Below, one piece after another: positions 1-11,587 of a stretch of 64,000 nt of DNA; position 1 is the first letter of the stretch; the number at the start of each line of letters is the position of its first letter. The notes under the pieces are model-generated. The model was not told the origin of the DNA. It saw only the letters and a program-made list of their open reading frames with translations, and searched no databases. Both the position numbers and the translations under genes were made by a program. The DNA is from Anseranas semipalmata (Eukaryota > Chordata > Aves > Anseriformes > Anseranatidae). The stretch covers positions 1,029,460 to 1,093,459 of the forward strand of contig VXAA01004298.1 in the NCBI GenBank assembly GCA_013399115.1, written 5' to 3'.

Positions 1-867
1 AAGTGAGGGTTCAACAATGAAATAAAATATTCTGGATTTCCAATGACCTTCTCTTCCGATGACTTGGTGTGTGCCAATTAACTTCTTGGACTAATTCACA
101 TCAGTGCTATACGGTTTTCTCTCTGCTGACCTCTGTGACACTGGCTTTGAAAACAGCACATGTAAATTCTGCTGAGTGAAACCCTGTTACCTCTTGGCAA
201 CCTGGGACCAGAAGGTCAGAGAACTGGATGCTCGCTAAGGTCTCCCAGCTGTTGTATTTTAAGGCTGCAGACCCAATGGTGCAGAATTCATTGCTGCAAG
301 CCAGGTCCCCCCCAGTCAGTGCTATTGTTCAGCAGGAGTAGATGCCCAGCTGCCGTATTCCTTTCAAAACTGTTTGGTACAACTGCTTAAAAGCTGGACA
401 GACAGATAACATAAAGGAAACCCCCTGTGCTTCTACTGTCTAAGATGATGGCCACTGCTGCTCTCATCTCACCTACCCTCCTGAGAGTAAAAACAACAAA
501 AAGCAAAGGATATGGCCCCTTCTGATGCCTCCTCAAATTGGACTGCCCAGGCCTTGCTTAGGAAAGGTTCATTCCCTTTTGTCCTGTGACTGGGTACTGG
601 GACACTCGTAGTACTGCAGGCAATGAAGCTGTGTATTTTTCTTCTCCTCAAGGTCCCTGACCAACATTTCTTTTATACTTTACTTAATGGGTCCCTGACC
701 TCAGGCCACTTTGTTCTGTTACAGCCTTCTGGAGAAACATTTCTAAGACCTTCCACAAATACCACATTCTAGAAATATTAAATCCCCTCCGTCCTCCTAA
801 TGCTCCTGCTTCTTCCCTGAGCACCAGGAAGTCTGATGACTGTATTAGCTGAAATCCTCCCCCTTAG

Positions 868-974
868 CAACAACTGCAGCAATAACAAGCAGACATTTAC
901 CAACCCTGCTCCCGTTAACTCTGGTCTGTCATTTGAAAACATGCTGTACACAGAGGAGCTCTTGGCAGGTTTTG
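868..974 (+). CDS. weak candidate exon, + strand
   Basis: A pyrimidine-rich acceptor (tcctcccccttag) precedes a frame of 35 codons that reads C + NNCSNNKQTFTNPAPV... and ends at a moderate donor (tttg|gtagat). Intron phases would be 2 in and 1 out, which fits the next + strand candidate at 2,864. It lies left of the CpG island and near minus-strand candidate exons, so it may be chance. A frame of this length stays open by chance fairly often. No family recognised. Confidence 0.18.
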
Positions 975-1242
975 GTAGATCTCAGCAAGGAATCCTGCAG
1001 CAGCTGTTTCCATGCTCTATGCTGCTTCACTGACTACATCCTACCCCATCAGATTTCTATGTACTTTTTAAAAAGTATCCCCTCACCTCTTAACAAGTTA
1101 GCAGACCTATGGTCGCCATATGTGTCATCTTCTGAGATTATGGGCAAGAGGTATTTCCAAAATAACTATTAGCAGACGCTGCCTTTGGAAGAAACCGTTT
1201 CTCCATTGGAAAGTGCTGGTTTGGCTTGTCAGAAACACTCAC

Positions 1243-1448
1243 AGGAACACACCACTGCCAGCTAAGCTCTCATTAGGATAGGACCCGTCGAGGTGATCTT
1301 TCTGTTCACAGTCAGGGAAGGACTGTCGGTAGAGTTCAACAACCAGGACTCTATCCTGAGCGCAGATGATTTGGGCACAACACAACTCATGTCTCTTGAC
1401 AAGCTCCTTGACAAGAGCTATTTGCCACTCCAGGTTGTGGTCCTCTTT
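1243..1448 (-). CDS. candidate coding exon, minus strand, phase 0 to 2
   Basis: Read on the minus strand, an acceptor (tttacctcactag) opens a 206-base frame with no stop, ending at the donor cct|gtgagtg. It encodes 68 residues beginning KEDHNLEWQIALVKELV and containing HELCCAQIICAQDRVLVV, an amphipathic-looking stretch. The other two minus frames are closed. Its entry phase 0 matches the exit phase of the candidate exon at 2,644-2,781. A frame at about 652-563 could supply an in-phase end with a TGA, but its acceptor is poor. Family not recognised; it may be part of a gene leaving the CpG island leftward. Confidence 0.3.
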
Positions 1449-2643
1449 CTAGTGAGGTAAATCAGTTTTTCAATTGGGAGAGTCAAGTCATTTTTCAAAT
1501 TTTGTGAAACTTTTGTGTCTTAGAATGTACACTTGAGTCAGAATTTGTGAGGTTTAAAAAAAAAAAAAAACACAACAAACCCACACCTACCTAGTTCTAT
1601 GTAAACCTATCATAAAACAAATGAAACTTCAAATAGTGCTGGTATATTTTTTGTTTTCTTAAATATGAAGGAATTGAAAGAGAAAGCAATAAAGTTACTA
1701 AGTAGTATAAAGATTATATGAAGTATTCCTTCAATATATAGAACCTACCTGAGGCGGAGTTTTAATGCATAAAACAGAGTAGATAAAAATGATAGGAATT
1801 AAGATGTAAATAAAGCATGTCTCTCCAAGTCTGATGCATCTTTGTTAAAATATTAAATAAAATTATGTTTACTCAGTATGCCATTTCCTCTGTCTATTCA
1901 AATGGGTAAGAGCAGGATAATAACAATGCAATAATATCCTTTTGCTCTTGAGACAAGAACAGAATGGCTGCAGAGTAATGTGGCATGCCTCACCCAGCCA
2001 AGCTCATGAGCTTGCTTTTTCTTTCCAAGTATAGCAGATTTGCATACAATTTGCCAGGCACAAACTGCACTAATTCAGCAGGTGATTTTCTAATACTAAC
2101 AAAACTTCAAACCTTACTAGCAAGAACACTGCTGTCCTGAAGCTGAAATCAGTGCTGTCTGCAATGAGTAGCATGAAAATGTTCTCACAACTACTCTGAA
2201 CCACCTGCTTCCTCGGCCTCTCTAAGAAACTGATTGTCAGGATTAATATTTACTAAATCCATATAAAAGTACTCTGCATTCCCATGCTGTGTTACATGTG
2301 ACAGCTTTCTACTACACTCTTACAGGCGACCAGTACCTTGCAGACAGCTAAGCCCCTACTGTGCCTTGAACAGATGTTCCAGGAGTTCATAAGGGCAGTG
2401 AGCTGCACATTTCCCTGGTGACCCCAAGCAGAATTATATGCTTGGTCTATTAAGAACGAACAACAAGATGATGTTCATCAACAGAGGCTTTGGGAGTTGA
2501 TGGCTTCTATATGTTTCAGTCAAAGGAAGTGAGGAGAAAACAGTCAGTAAACGAAAAGCTAAGATGGGCCATCTGTGAAGTCAGAGCTCTGACAAATCCC
2601 TGGAAACTAAACTAGGGCAAGGTAGACAGAAGAGTTTTCTTAC

Positions 2644-2781
2644 CAAAGTTTGACTTCTGGGACTAGCTTTCACATGAACATGAAATGACAGGCGTTTCTG
2701 TTCAGTGCTGGGAACATTCCATTCTGCATGGCTGTAAATAGGAGCACCAGGATTCTGGTCTTGGGTACTGCCTCCGAATTC
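2644..2781 (-). CDS. candidate coding exon, minus strand, phase 0 to 0
   Basis: On the minus strand a strong acceptor (ctctcttctttcag|g) and a strong donor (tttg|gtaaga) bracket exactly 138 bases. One frame is open for 46 codons and starts EFGGSTQDQNPGAPIYSHA; the other two contain stops. It exits in phase 0, as required by the candidate at 1,243-1,448. A possible still earlier exon ends at 4,084 (donor ctg|gtaagtg; frame ending GGGCHDIFL), also phase 0, but its acceptor is weak. No domain recognised. Confidence 0.3.
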
Positions 2782-2863
2782 CTGAAAGAAGAGAGTTCAA
2801 CCTCAACCATTCTATTTCTAAGTGAGTTATATACTGGTGCAAACACAAACTGCATTTTGACAG

Positions 2864-2985
2864 CTGAGTACGGATTACGCTGCTTGCACACAGGCAAAAT
2901 CAGCCAGGTGAAAGAGAAAATACAGTTTGTCAGCAACTTAAACAGCAGTGGCAGAGGACAGACTGCGAAATGCCTCACTAACTTG
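2864..2985 (+). CDS. weak candidate exon, + strand
   Basis: Acceptor ctgcattttgacag followed by 2 + 120 bases open in one frame (EYGLRCLHTGKISQVKEKI...) and the strong donor aacttg|gtaagt. Phases 1 in and 0 out would join the + candidate at 868 to the one at 10,166. It lies 83 bases from a minus-strand candidate exon, so at most one of the two readings is likely to be right. Confidence 0.22.
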
Positions 2986-5900
2986 GTAAGTTTCTTCTTG
3001 CCCTAATCTGCAATTAGTCCCATTGTGAAACAAAGAGGATGGAAGTCAGGGTGGCAAGCAGTCAGGAATTTTTCATACACCACTGAATGCTTTAGTCAGA
3101 CTATTCTACAGGCACACCTAGAAAATGCTGTAACAGAAGTTGCACGAGGATTGTCTAGTGAAGGCTCTGGTCTTCAAAACAAAGGCAACAAATAGTGTTT
3201 CAAAACTGACAAGACATTAGATTTGCAAGTACAGTTCAGGAAAAAAATACTTACTCCCTTATGCGCTTATCTAAGTTCCCCACCTCCAAGGCACACAAAA
3301 GACAAGGAATCCCTTGCTAGCTATGCCATCATCTCAGACTACTTCATTTCTGCCTGAAATGCCCAACTGACTATTCTTTTCACCTGGTTGTCTTTTACTT
3401 TGTATCTTTCAAGTAGAGAAGTAACAAAACGCATCATGATATTTCTATTTCCTTTCTGTCTCCCAAATAACATGACCTTGTTTTTCCTAAAGCCAGATTA
3501 TTATTTTTTTTAAACAAACCAATTAAAAAAAAGAGTTTCCAGGCCAGCAAAAATGAGGGTTTACCTAAAAGCAAGGAAGAAGTTAGGAAATATACCCAGT
3601 AAACTGAAAACAATTATTTTGGAAGTTCTCAATTTCCTCAGGTAAAAATCAGGTTTGAAGGTTTTTCTTTGATAGTACAAATGATCATTTACTTTAGAGT
3701 TAAATTCAGAACTGAATTATCTATAATTTATCATTTCTGGGATAAAAAATTACAGTACTAAATGGTCTTTTTTGCATCACAAACTCTTATAAACTGTTAA
3801 GTACACAAGTAACCATGTACACAAGAGATTTCTTTCTAAAAGAATACTCAGGGATCATATGGGAATTTTTCATTGACATTAATTACATAAGCAAAGTTAC
3901 TCAATGAAAAATATTTTGGTGGTGTCAAGCCCTAAACAACAACAACAAAAAACAAAAACAAAAATCAAGTACAAAGCATCCTATACAAATTCATTGCAGA
4001 GTTAAGTTTGTACCAAAAAAAAAAAAACCAACAACCTTCAGTTAGTGTTTTTTCAAGCATGTTGATGTTTTTGCATCACTTACCAGAAATATATCATGAC
4101 AACCTCCACCTACGTTATCTCCTTTCATTTTTGCTTTTCATGACAGAAATCCAACTTCCCTGCTCATAACACATTATACCCTTGTGATGCAGTGGGAGTT
4201 TTGAGCACATAATGACAACTTGGAGAACACCCAAAGCACAATGGAATTGATGGCAATGTGGATGGGGACTCTGAATGTAGAAGCTGTATTGCTTCCAGGA
4301 TTATGTTTTTGTTTGTGCTCCCTGAGCTCTCTGTTCAAGAAATCATACCCCCACAAGACAGACAAAAACCTAGTCTCAAAGGATGGCTTTCACATTCACC
4401 AGTCAACACTACAAGGATAAAGCTAGTTCCCAGTAAAAATCTTGTCAGCGTGTATGTAGTTTTTCCTTTAGTGAAGCTAGATGAGATCATTGCTTGTATT
4501 TCTTACATGGGATTTCCCTCATGAACTTAAGAACTCCTTCTTCACCTCTCCTGTGATCTACATACAGGCTAGGTATTTTACAGGCTGATTGTTGGGGTTT
4601 TTTGCTTGTGTTTTTTTAAAAGGAAGAGAAAAGAAAATTCAGTCATTTTTGCAGTGAAGACTCACACATAGATTGCATCTGCAAGATGGAAATCATTGTT
4701 TTTCTGCAAATGAGATACAAGGTTGCTTACCACTACAGAAGAATTGTGTGTGTTACGGTTAGTATTTATTGAGATCCTTGCCCAGTACAGGACTGCATTT
4801 CCCATACAGACTTCCCTCACTGTTTCATACAGAACTTAGCTCTTTACTAATTCTTACACAATCTTTGATAAGCTAGAGCTTGTATCTAGCCAGGCAGCAC
4901 ACTGTGATCTGACTTCTACTGTTGTTCTACTTTGTAAGAAAGCAAATTCAGCCAGTATTTGCTGACCACTGGAAGACAAAATGGCTCCTACATGTTACAT
5001 GTCAACATGCACAGGCAGGTTTCTTTGATTCTTGGCAGTTGTCATTAATTAGGTTTTTTCTACAGATAATTGCAAAGTACCTTTAGAAGATGGTGGCTAA
5101 GTTCACAACACCTCTCCAGGACAGCGCTGCACACTGGAGGTGCAGGGAGAATGGAGCTCTCTCGTTCCCTGAAAAGAAGACAGATTCTGAGCAGAATTCA
5201 CTCATATAACCAGCACGTCTTGAACAAGGGGACTAAGTACCGTTGTGCGTACACTAGAGATTAAAAACAACTTGGAAGTCAGTGAAAGTCAGTCATGCTC
5301 TTATTCTAGAGGGAAGTAGAGGGATGGTGCTTCATTGAGTCAACAGACACACTGCAAAGATAGGGACAGGCTGAGAATTTAAAATTCTTACTGTTATTTT
5401 TACTCCATACTTCTTCCTTTGCAACCAAGGAAGATTTCACACAAAAAAAAAAAAAAAAAAAAAAACATGGCTTCTATCACTTGCTCAAACTCTGAATATT
5501 GGGTCATCAGTAACAGCAGATTTGTTTTTTTTTAACCTGTTGCATCTTAATTCATTTTGATGGATGAGAATTTAGCAAAGCTGCTCTGTTCACAATGACA
5601 TCTACACAAGTTCAAGGACATTCTGAAGTTCCATTAAATTAGCATTTAAATGCACTGTTGGCTTTAACCTAGTTTGTGAACTGTTCCAGACAGGGCTGAA
5701 TTTAACCAAATGCTAAAGCAATATGATGAAGTGGGTCTTATGACTCCCTTACAGAGTGCCTAAAACAGCACATTTAGTTGCCAACTCTCGAAGACTAGCC
5801 CCGGACTTGTATTTTAGATGCATCCCAGCATTTTAAAGAAAGAGTCTAGGACAGGATCTGTAGAGCTACCACCATGGGGATGCCAACATAATCCAAATCT

Positions 5901-7199
5901 CAGCACCTTAAATGACTGCTGCACAGTGCTCGCTCATTTATTCTCATGTATAATCAAGAAGAAACACTAGCATTTCATCATCATTTTGTGAAGAGCATAA
6001 AAGGTTAATGGTCAGATTAAGCAGAGAACAATTATACCACTGAATCTGAGATTTCTTCATTATAGGTGGTATGAGTGACAGTATTTCATAGGATGTGCAA
6101 ATTATGACTCAAAACCCTGAACATCAACTTAATTTAAAGTGTCTAGATGAAAAATCCCACTGACAAGTGCCATTCATCCCAACCAAATATCTTCCACACC
6201 GTTAAGCAAATGACAAGATAGTAAAGCAAAATGGAATTTAAACAGTGTTTTTTCTTCCTATTCCAATGAAGCACAAAATCTGAATCCCACTTCTGCTCTC
6301 TGAACGATCTCTGCTAATACACCATTAATGAGGCACTCCAAAGAAGTTTCATTAGTTTAAAGTAATACATTCATTCACATTTCTTCTTCTTGGCTGCTGT
6401 TCATTTGGTCTTCAATATACTATACAATGTAAAATTGTCAGGATATTACTTAACACTTATGCCACAGAGAGGGGTGTGACAGAAAAAGAGAGCTTTTCGC
6501 AACTGAGTTGTTCACAGATGAAAGCTGACTGCAAGCAACTCGAATAAGAATGGAAAAATATTTCTAAAGGATTTTAAGAGGTTAAGCCTGTGTTTTAGCT
6601 TTCAACATATCAGGCCAAGTCCTCAGTGGATATAAATCACTATAGCTCTATTTCATTCAACAAAGCCAGTTCAGAAATTGGCCTTTTTCTCTCTCCAAAT
6701 ATTGTCAACCGCCTGTGGGTTTTTCAGATCCCCTACTTCAAAATGCAGCCTTAAGAGAAAGCTCAGAGGATCTATTTGAATAAAACTCAACCTCTGGACA
6801 TTTTAGTGTTTGCTTACAAAATCCCAGCCTTTAAAAGCTGCATGTCTGAGGGGGAAAGAAAAGAAAAAGAAAAAAAAAAGCTCCTTTTATAAAAACTTCA
6901 GAATTCAAATGAATAAGCTCAAGTTCTTGACACGTTGTAACAGTTTTCTAGAAAATCTGCTTTTAAGAGAACCAAATACCAGTTATTAATACAAAGGTAA
7001 GATCCCGGTTATTTTCTGTAACACAGACGAGCTCTACACAGGTTTTGCAGGCACTGAAGTCGACCCAAAGGCACTCACAGCTTTACCTCTCTTTTGCTCA
7101 CTCTTGCTGGTACACCGGACGTTTATGCATCATTTTGAACAGAGAGAGCCACCTTGCTCCTTGTGGCGTGGGGTGCAGAAGTTTCAGGAGGCCCTTTTG
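2986..7199. other. non-coding stretch, no gene supported
   Basis: AT-rich DNA with short A-runs (4,013-4,027; 5,443-5,465) and a GA-rich purine tract near 6,851-6,881. Short open frames on both strands here have no coherent splice sites apart from the possible minus-strand exon end at 4,084. No recognisable repeat family was read. Confidence 0.5.
5443..5465. repeat. poly-A tract (23 A)
   Basis: An uninterrupted run of 23 A. No LINE or processed-gene body is recognisable immediately upstream, so it is annotated only as a homopolymer. Confidence 0.9.
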
Positions 7200-7204
7200 G
7201 CACA

Positions 7205-7775
7205 GGGTTGGCCGTTTGCTCTCAGGACGCGCTGCAGCGGGGCTGGGTGCCGCCGCCCGCCCTCTCCTCAGACTGTGCTCCCCAGGCAGGGGACTGGTAC
7301 GGAGGCACCCAGTTGTTTCCCCTCTCCTATATATCACCACCACATCCAGCCTTCCTGAACTCTGCTATTACACAGGGAAAACAAAACAAAAAAATCCCCG
7401 TCCCGCCACTTTCTTGTTAACTTGTGAGGCGTTACCAGAGGCCGAGCTGCGAGACAGACCTGGCAGCAAAGCCCCGCCCGCCCCACCTGCTAGGAGCAGC
7501 CCCCTTCACACTCTGAGGAAAAAAAAAAAGAAAAGAAAAAAAAAATACCACTCCCCACCAAAAGCCTGTTGCTATGCACCTTCCTCGGTGTCTTCAACTC
7601 GAGCAAACTCCCGCTGGTGCGGCGACAGGGGTTAACTGAGGCCCCGGCCGCAGGAGGAGGACCGGCTTCCCGCGCTGCCGGCGCCGAGGCGCAGCTGCAG
7701 CTTCCCGCCCACCCCAGGGGCCGCAGCCCCGCTGACTGGAGGCTCCAGCCAGCAGGTCGCTGCTGAGGTGCGAAG
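7205..7775. promoter_or_regulatory. CpG island, probable promoter
   Basis: A sharp change from AT-rich DNA to a block with many CpG dinucleotides, densest at 7,225-7,265 and 7,600-7,760 (for example ccgcgctgccggcgccgagg), interrupted by an A-rich run at 7,518-7,549. In vertebrates such islands mark promoters. Splice donors face both ways: cctctg|gtaacg on the minus strand at about 7,432, and ctgag|gtgcga (about 7,769) and gccag|gtgagc (7,906) on the + strand. This suggests first exons, perhaps of divergent genes. Direction is not proven by the sequence. Confidence 0.6.
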
Positions 7776-7905
7776 TGGGCTGAAACTGGCTGTTAAAAGT
7801 AAAACAACTATAGAAACAACTGAAACCCTAAGTGCCAGGGCCTGACTTTAATCTCTCATGAATGTGAGGGGAAAAGGGTGGCTGCTGTGACTGATGCACA
7901 GCCAG

Positions 7906-10165
7906 GTGAGCCTGGAGGCCTTTTGAGCTTAAAGAAATCAGTCCCATGAGACTATTCCTGCTTTTTTGTTTCGTTTTGTTTTATTTTCTCTGCCGCTTTA
8001 TAGATCTTACCTAATTAGCAGCCAGGAACTACACAGCTGCTGATAAATAACCTCTGTGCCTTACTTGAGTGTCCTCACTCCCACCATCTAACCCTTAAGC
8101 ATTTGTAATTCTCCACAGTTTAAGATGCTTACATTTTTCTTGTTCTGCAATGTGTTTCATGACACAGAGCATTTCTGTTTCTGGCTCACACCCCTGTTAG
8201 CAATGCTGATGTCCCTTCATCACTGCTGAACTCACTATTTCATAATCCACTTGCAAAGAGCCTGACAGAAAAGCAGTTACATATGAACTGGAGGGGTCTG
8301 TAAGACCTGATTTTGCCTACGGATGTAACCTCTTGGAAACGTTAGCAAAGTGATCTGCATTTCACCTGGCTGTCAGGTCATAGCCTTATTTTTTCTCTCA
8401 GCACAAAGGTGATTTTTTTAATCAAACATGGAAGTAAGGAGAAGCCTCCAGGCACAACGCAGCACAGAACTGGAGCATGACTAGTTTCGAAAGTATCATT
8501 GGCACTGGAAGTGAAAAGCAAAATCATCTTGTTCATAACACTGAATTCAAGAAAAAAGCAGTAGTTGACTTTTTCTTTGCTCCAGTCCTCATCATTTGCT
8601 GGTCTGGGATCCTGATACTCGCACACTATGGCTGGGAGTTTTCAGCAGTAGGTAACATTTTGGAAACAGGAGAGAACTGTGCTCTTTGGTGACTAGAAAG
8701 TGCCCCATCCAAGGAAAATGAGATTCAAAGTAGGTAGCTTCTGTACATCAAGCAGACACTGAGAATATTATGACTAGGGAATGGATGTAGTTGAGCGGCT
8801 TTTAGTGACAGCTAAGGACTTGAGGAAGATGCAAGGGTATGCACGGAGTGGTAAACCTCATTTTAAAAGATGAGAAGCAGCAGTGTTCACATCTCTTTGA
8901 ATATATCTTATTTAGAATGAGAACTGTTGGGATTGCTGTGTGTTGTTCCTCCAGTCCTGTCAGTCACACTGCTACATGTGGCCACGATGTGACTGATACA
9001 TCCTGACACAACATATCCAAATGACAAAAAAAATTGAAATACAGGTCTAAATATGTAACAAGATCATGTTATTTGGAACTGTCACGATCTTTTGAAAAAT
9101 ATAATTGTAATATTCAGAAGACCTTTTTTAACCTATGTGCCAGTAAGTACAAAGTTAGGCAAAAGAATGAGAGCCACCATCTTTTCACTGATTGCTCTGT
9201 ACATCAAATACAGACCATGAAAAACTACCAGAGTAAGAAAATAAATCCTCAGATAACCCACACTCTCAACTATATCTCATAAAATAGTATGAAATCAAAG
9301 CAGGAAATATGCTGGGGTACTGAGGACCAGGACAGTGGGATTCCTGGGGGAGAAAAGGCTCCAGTGTAGCTCAAAAAAACACATGAAAACATCTAGATTA
9401 TCACTTCAAAGCTATACGAATACCTAAGGTTTCCTAGAGGGTTAATTTACCAGCACGCAACCTGGAACTCCAGATTTGTATGAGCTAATTAACAAGGTAT
9501 TCTTAAACACATTAACAAGTTCAGTCTACAAAACTCTCTGAAAATGAAACAGAGTTCATCAACCATTTATACATTCAAATTTATTTCAAACACCCAGAAA
9601 TCAGGCTTCTAGGTTGAATGCTCTTCCAGTGGTTTTGTTTCTATAATGGGTAATTCAGCCTCTGACATTTCTGATTCTAATTTGTATATGATTTGTATTT
9701 GAAAATTAACAAACTAGCACCCTCTGAGAGAAGAGCAATACCAACACATCATAAGCATGAGAAAACACCACTGCAAAAGCCCATAAATAACTGTCAGCAC
9801 ATTCTCCTGAGGGCCTGGACTTTGGGTGCCTTCCTCCCCGGATTAATACAGCTATCTCCAGACGACACACATTCACAATTATATTCTTTGCTAAGGGCAC
9901 CCTATCGTGCATCCACACTGTGGGTCAGCTTGACTGCTCACACTGCAGACAGGTGACACCCTTGGAAACGTCTATACACAATGTGTGGAACATCTTCCAG
10001 CAGCAATAAGGATCTGACTGTAGAGTCAACGAGCTACTTCTGCTGCCCGCAGTGATTCTTTCCTGCACAATCATCTGCTGCGAAAACAACTTCACACTTC
10101 CCCGCTCCTATTTACCTTATTACAAATACAACATCCTTACTTTTTCAACACATAATTCCTTGCAG
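7906..10165. other. putative first intron of the + strand gene
   Basis: No firm exon. An open frame at 8,477-8,647 with an ATG start and a hydrophobic stretch (FAPVLIICWSGILILAHYG) ends at a possible donor, but its acceptor is poor. No repeats recognised. Confidence 0.35.
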
Positions 10166-10298
10166 AGGAACAGCCAGAATCACCAGGGTATTACTTTAGT
10201 TTTTTTCACCACTGCAACTGTGTCAAACAAAAGCCGTGAAGTATTTTTCAACAGGCATACTGGAGCGCTGACACACAAACATGAGCTCAGGAGCTCTA
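10166..10298 (+). CDS. candidate exon of the main + gene, phase 0 to 1
   Basis: A good acceptor (cacataattccttgcag|agg) and donor (tcta|gtaagt) bracket 133 bases open in one frame: RNSQNHQGITLVFFTTATV... ending HKHELRSS. If the gene starts at the CpG island this is an early exon; a 4-codon start (ATG at 7,894, MHSQ then gtgagc) would enter it in phase 0. Exit phase 1 fits the small exon at 11,559. No family recognised. Confidence 0.38.
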
Positions 10299-11558
10299 GT
10301 AAGTTCCTTCAAATGGGGGTTGTGTTTCTGCTCTGTAGTCACACACCATGCCAATAGTCTCCTTGTCCCTGGCACCACAGCTTCAAAGCACCCAAAGCAC
10401 ATGCAACACCAGCAGTGCTGATGGTGGTCCTACCATAGCCCATCAGCTGAGTAAATGGCTGGGCCAAAACTGAACTTTTTTACATGAGGGAGGGCAATTA
10501 AATGGCTGGGCTCAGCACAGGCAGAGCTGTCAGCCTGCACTCGCCCAGCTGAAAACAAGCGCCACTCTACGCCCGATTTAACCCAGGTGCTTTATGTTCC
10601 CAAGTGGAGCAGTGCACCATCTATTTTCTGCCTTGAAAACTGACAAGTATCTTCCGTATTTCTGTGTTATAATGCCATAAAAATTGAGGAAGCTGACAAG
10701 TTTCTAGCTAGGAATTTCTAGGGGACCCAAATTAACTAAACACCCATTTGCCACTAAATGTCAGTCAGATTTAGACACCTAATTCCTTTAGTTCTGTTTG
10801 AAAGTCCCAGTCCAAATCTAACAAAACACAACAGTGGAAAGCGACATAAAGAGTGAAAGTAAACTGAAATCCGTTCAGCCTTACCTATCACATATCTGAA
10901 GTTTGCATTAATAAAAAATATATTTTAAACAGCATGACAGCATGCCTTTAGTGTTGGTTTTATTCTCTGTTTCTAAAATAAAACACTATAGCTATAGTTT
11001 AAAGCAAGTGTGTAAAGCTAATCAATTACATTCACCCAATTTTTCCAGCCACTTGATATGGCAGACATACTCACATTAAGCAAAAAAATATTCTTTCAAC
11101 CGTTTTTTTATATCTTGTGGAATGTTCTGCTTTGTAATTGGTCTTCTTTTATAGGTATTATTTTAAAGCACAGAGTCAAGGCACAAATATGTTCTGAGGA
11201 TTTGCTATAGTGCACAGCGATTATATCTACTTTCTCTCACTGCAATAGTTATAAAGTTTACGATCTCTGCTCTATATCATCCTCTTCAACACCTTTCGAC
11301 TTAAATCATGCACATGGTCAGAATTTAAGATTGCTGAGAGAGAAACAGGGCAGAATTCTATGATCATCCAAACTAATCTCTGAGTTGTTGCCGTTTTGCC
11401 AAAATACCTCAGCAAAGAATTTGACCCAATTATTTTCTTAATAGAGTAGATACCAACCACACATCAGTATACCAGACAAAAAACAATTTTTCTAACCACT
11501 GGGCTTGCACTCGCTACATAATGGCTACAGCTCTCTTCTGTGCTCTTCTTATTATCAG

Positions 11559-11587
11559 TACTGTTAGCACCCACAATGTGGATTATG
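11559..11587 (+). CDS. candidate 29-base exon, phase 1 to 0
   Basis: An excellent acceptor (ctcttctgtgctcttcttattatcag) is followed 29 bases later by a usable donor (ttatg|gtagga). In the phase left by the 10,166 exon it reads LLAPTMWIM and exits in phase 0, which the 13,554 exon needs. A 29-base interval is open in some frame by chance, so the support comes from the acceptor strength and phase fit only. Confidence 0.3.

Noticed and set aside
3256..3290. Minus-strand exon end with perfect donor (gtaagtat), reading VGNLDKRIRE
   Set aside because: In the phase required by the adjacent minus candidate it contains a TAA stop.
7045..7635. 196-codon open frame across the CpG island
   Set aside because: GC-rich islands suppress stop codons; the sequence includes long Lys runs from an A-tract and no coherent protein texture.
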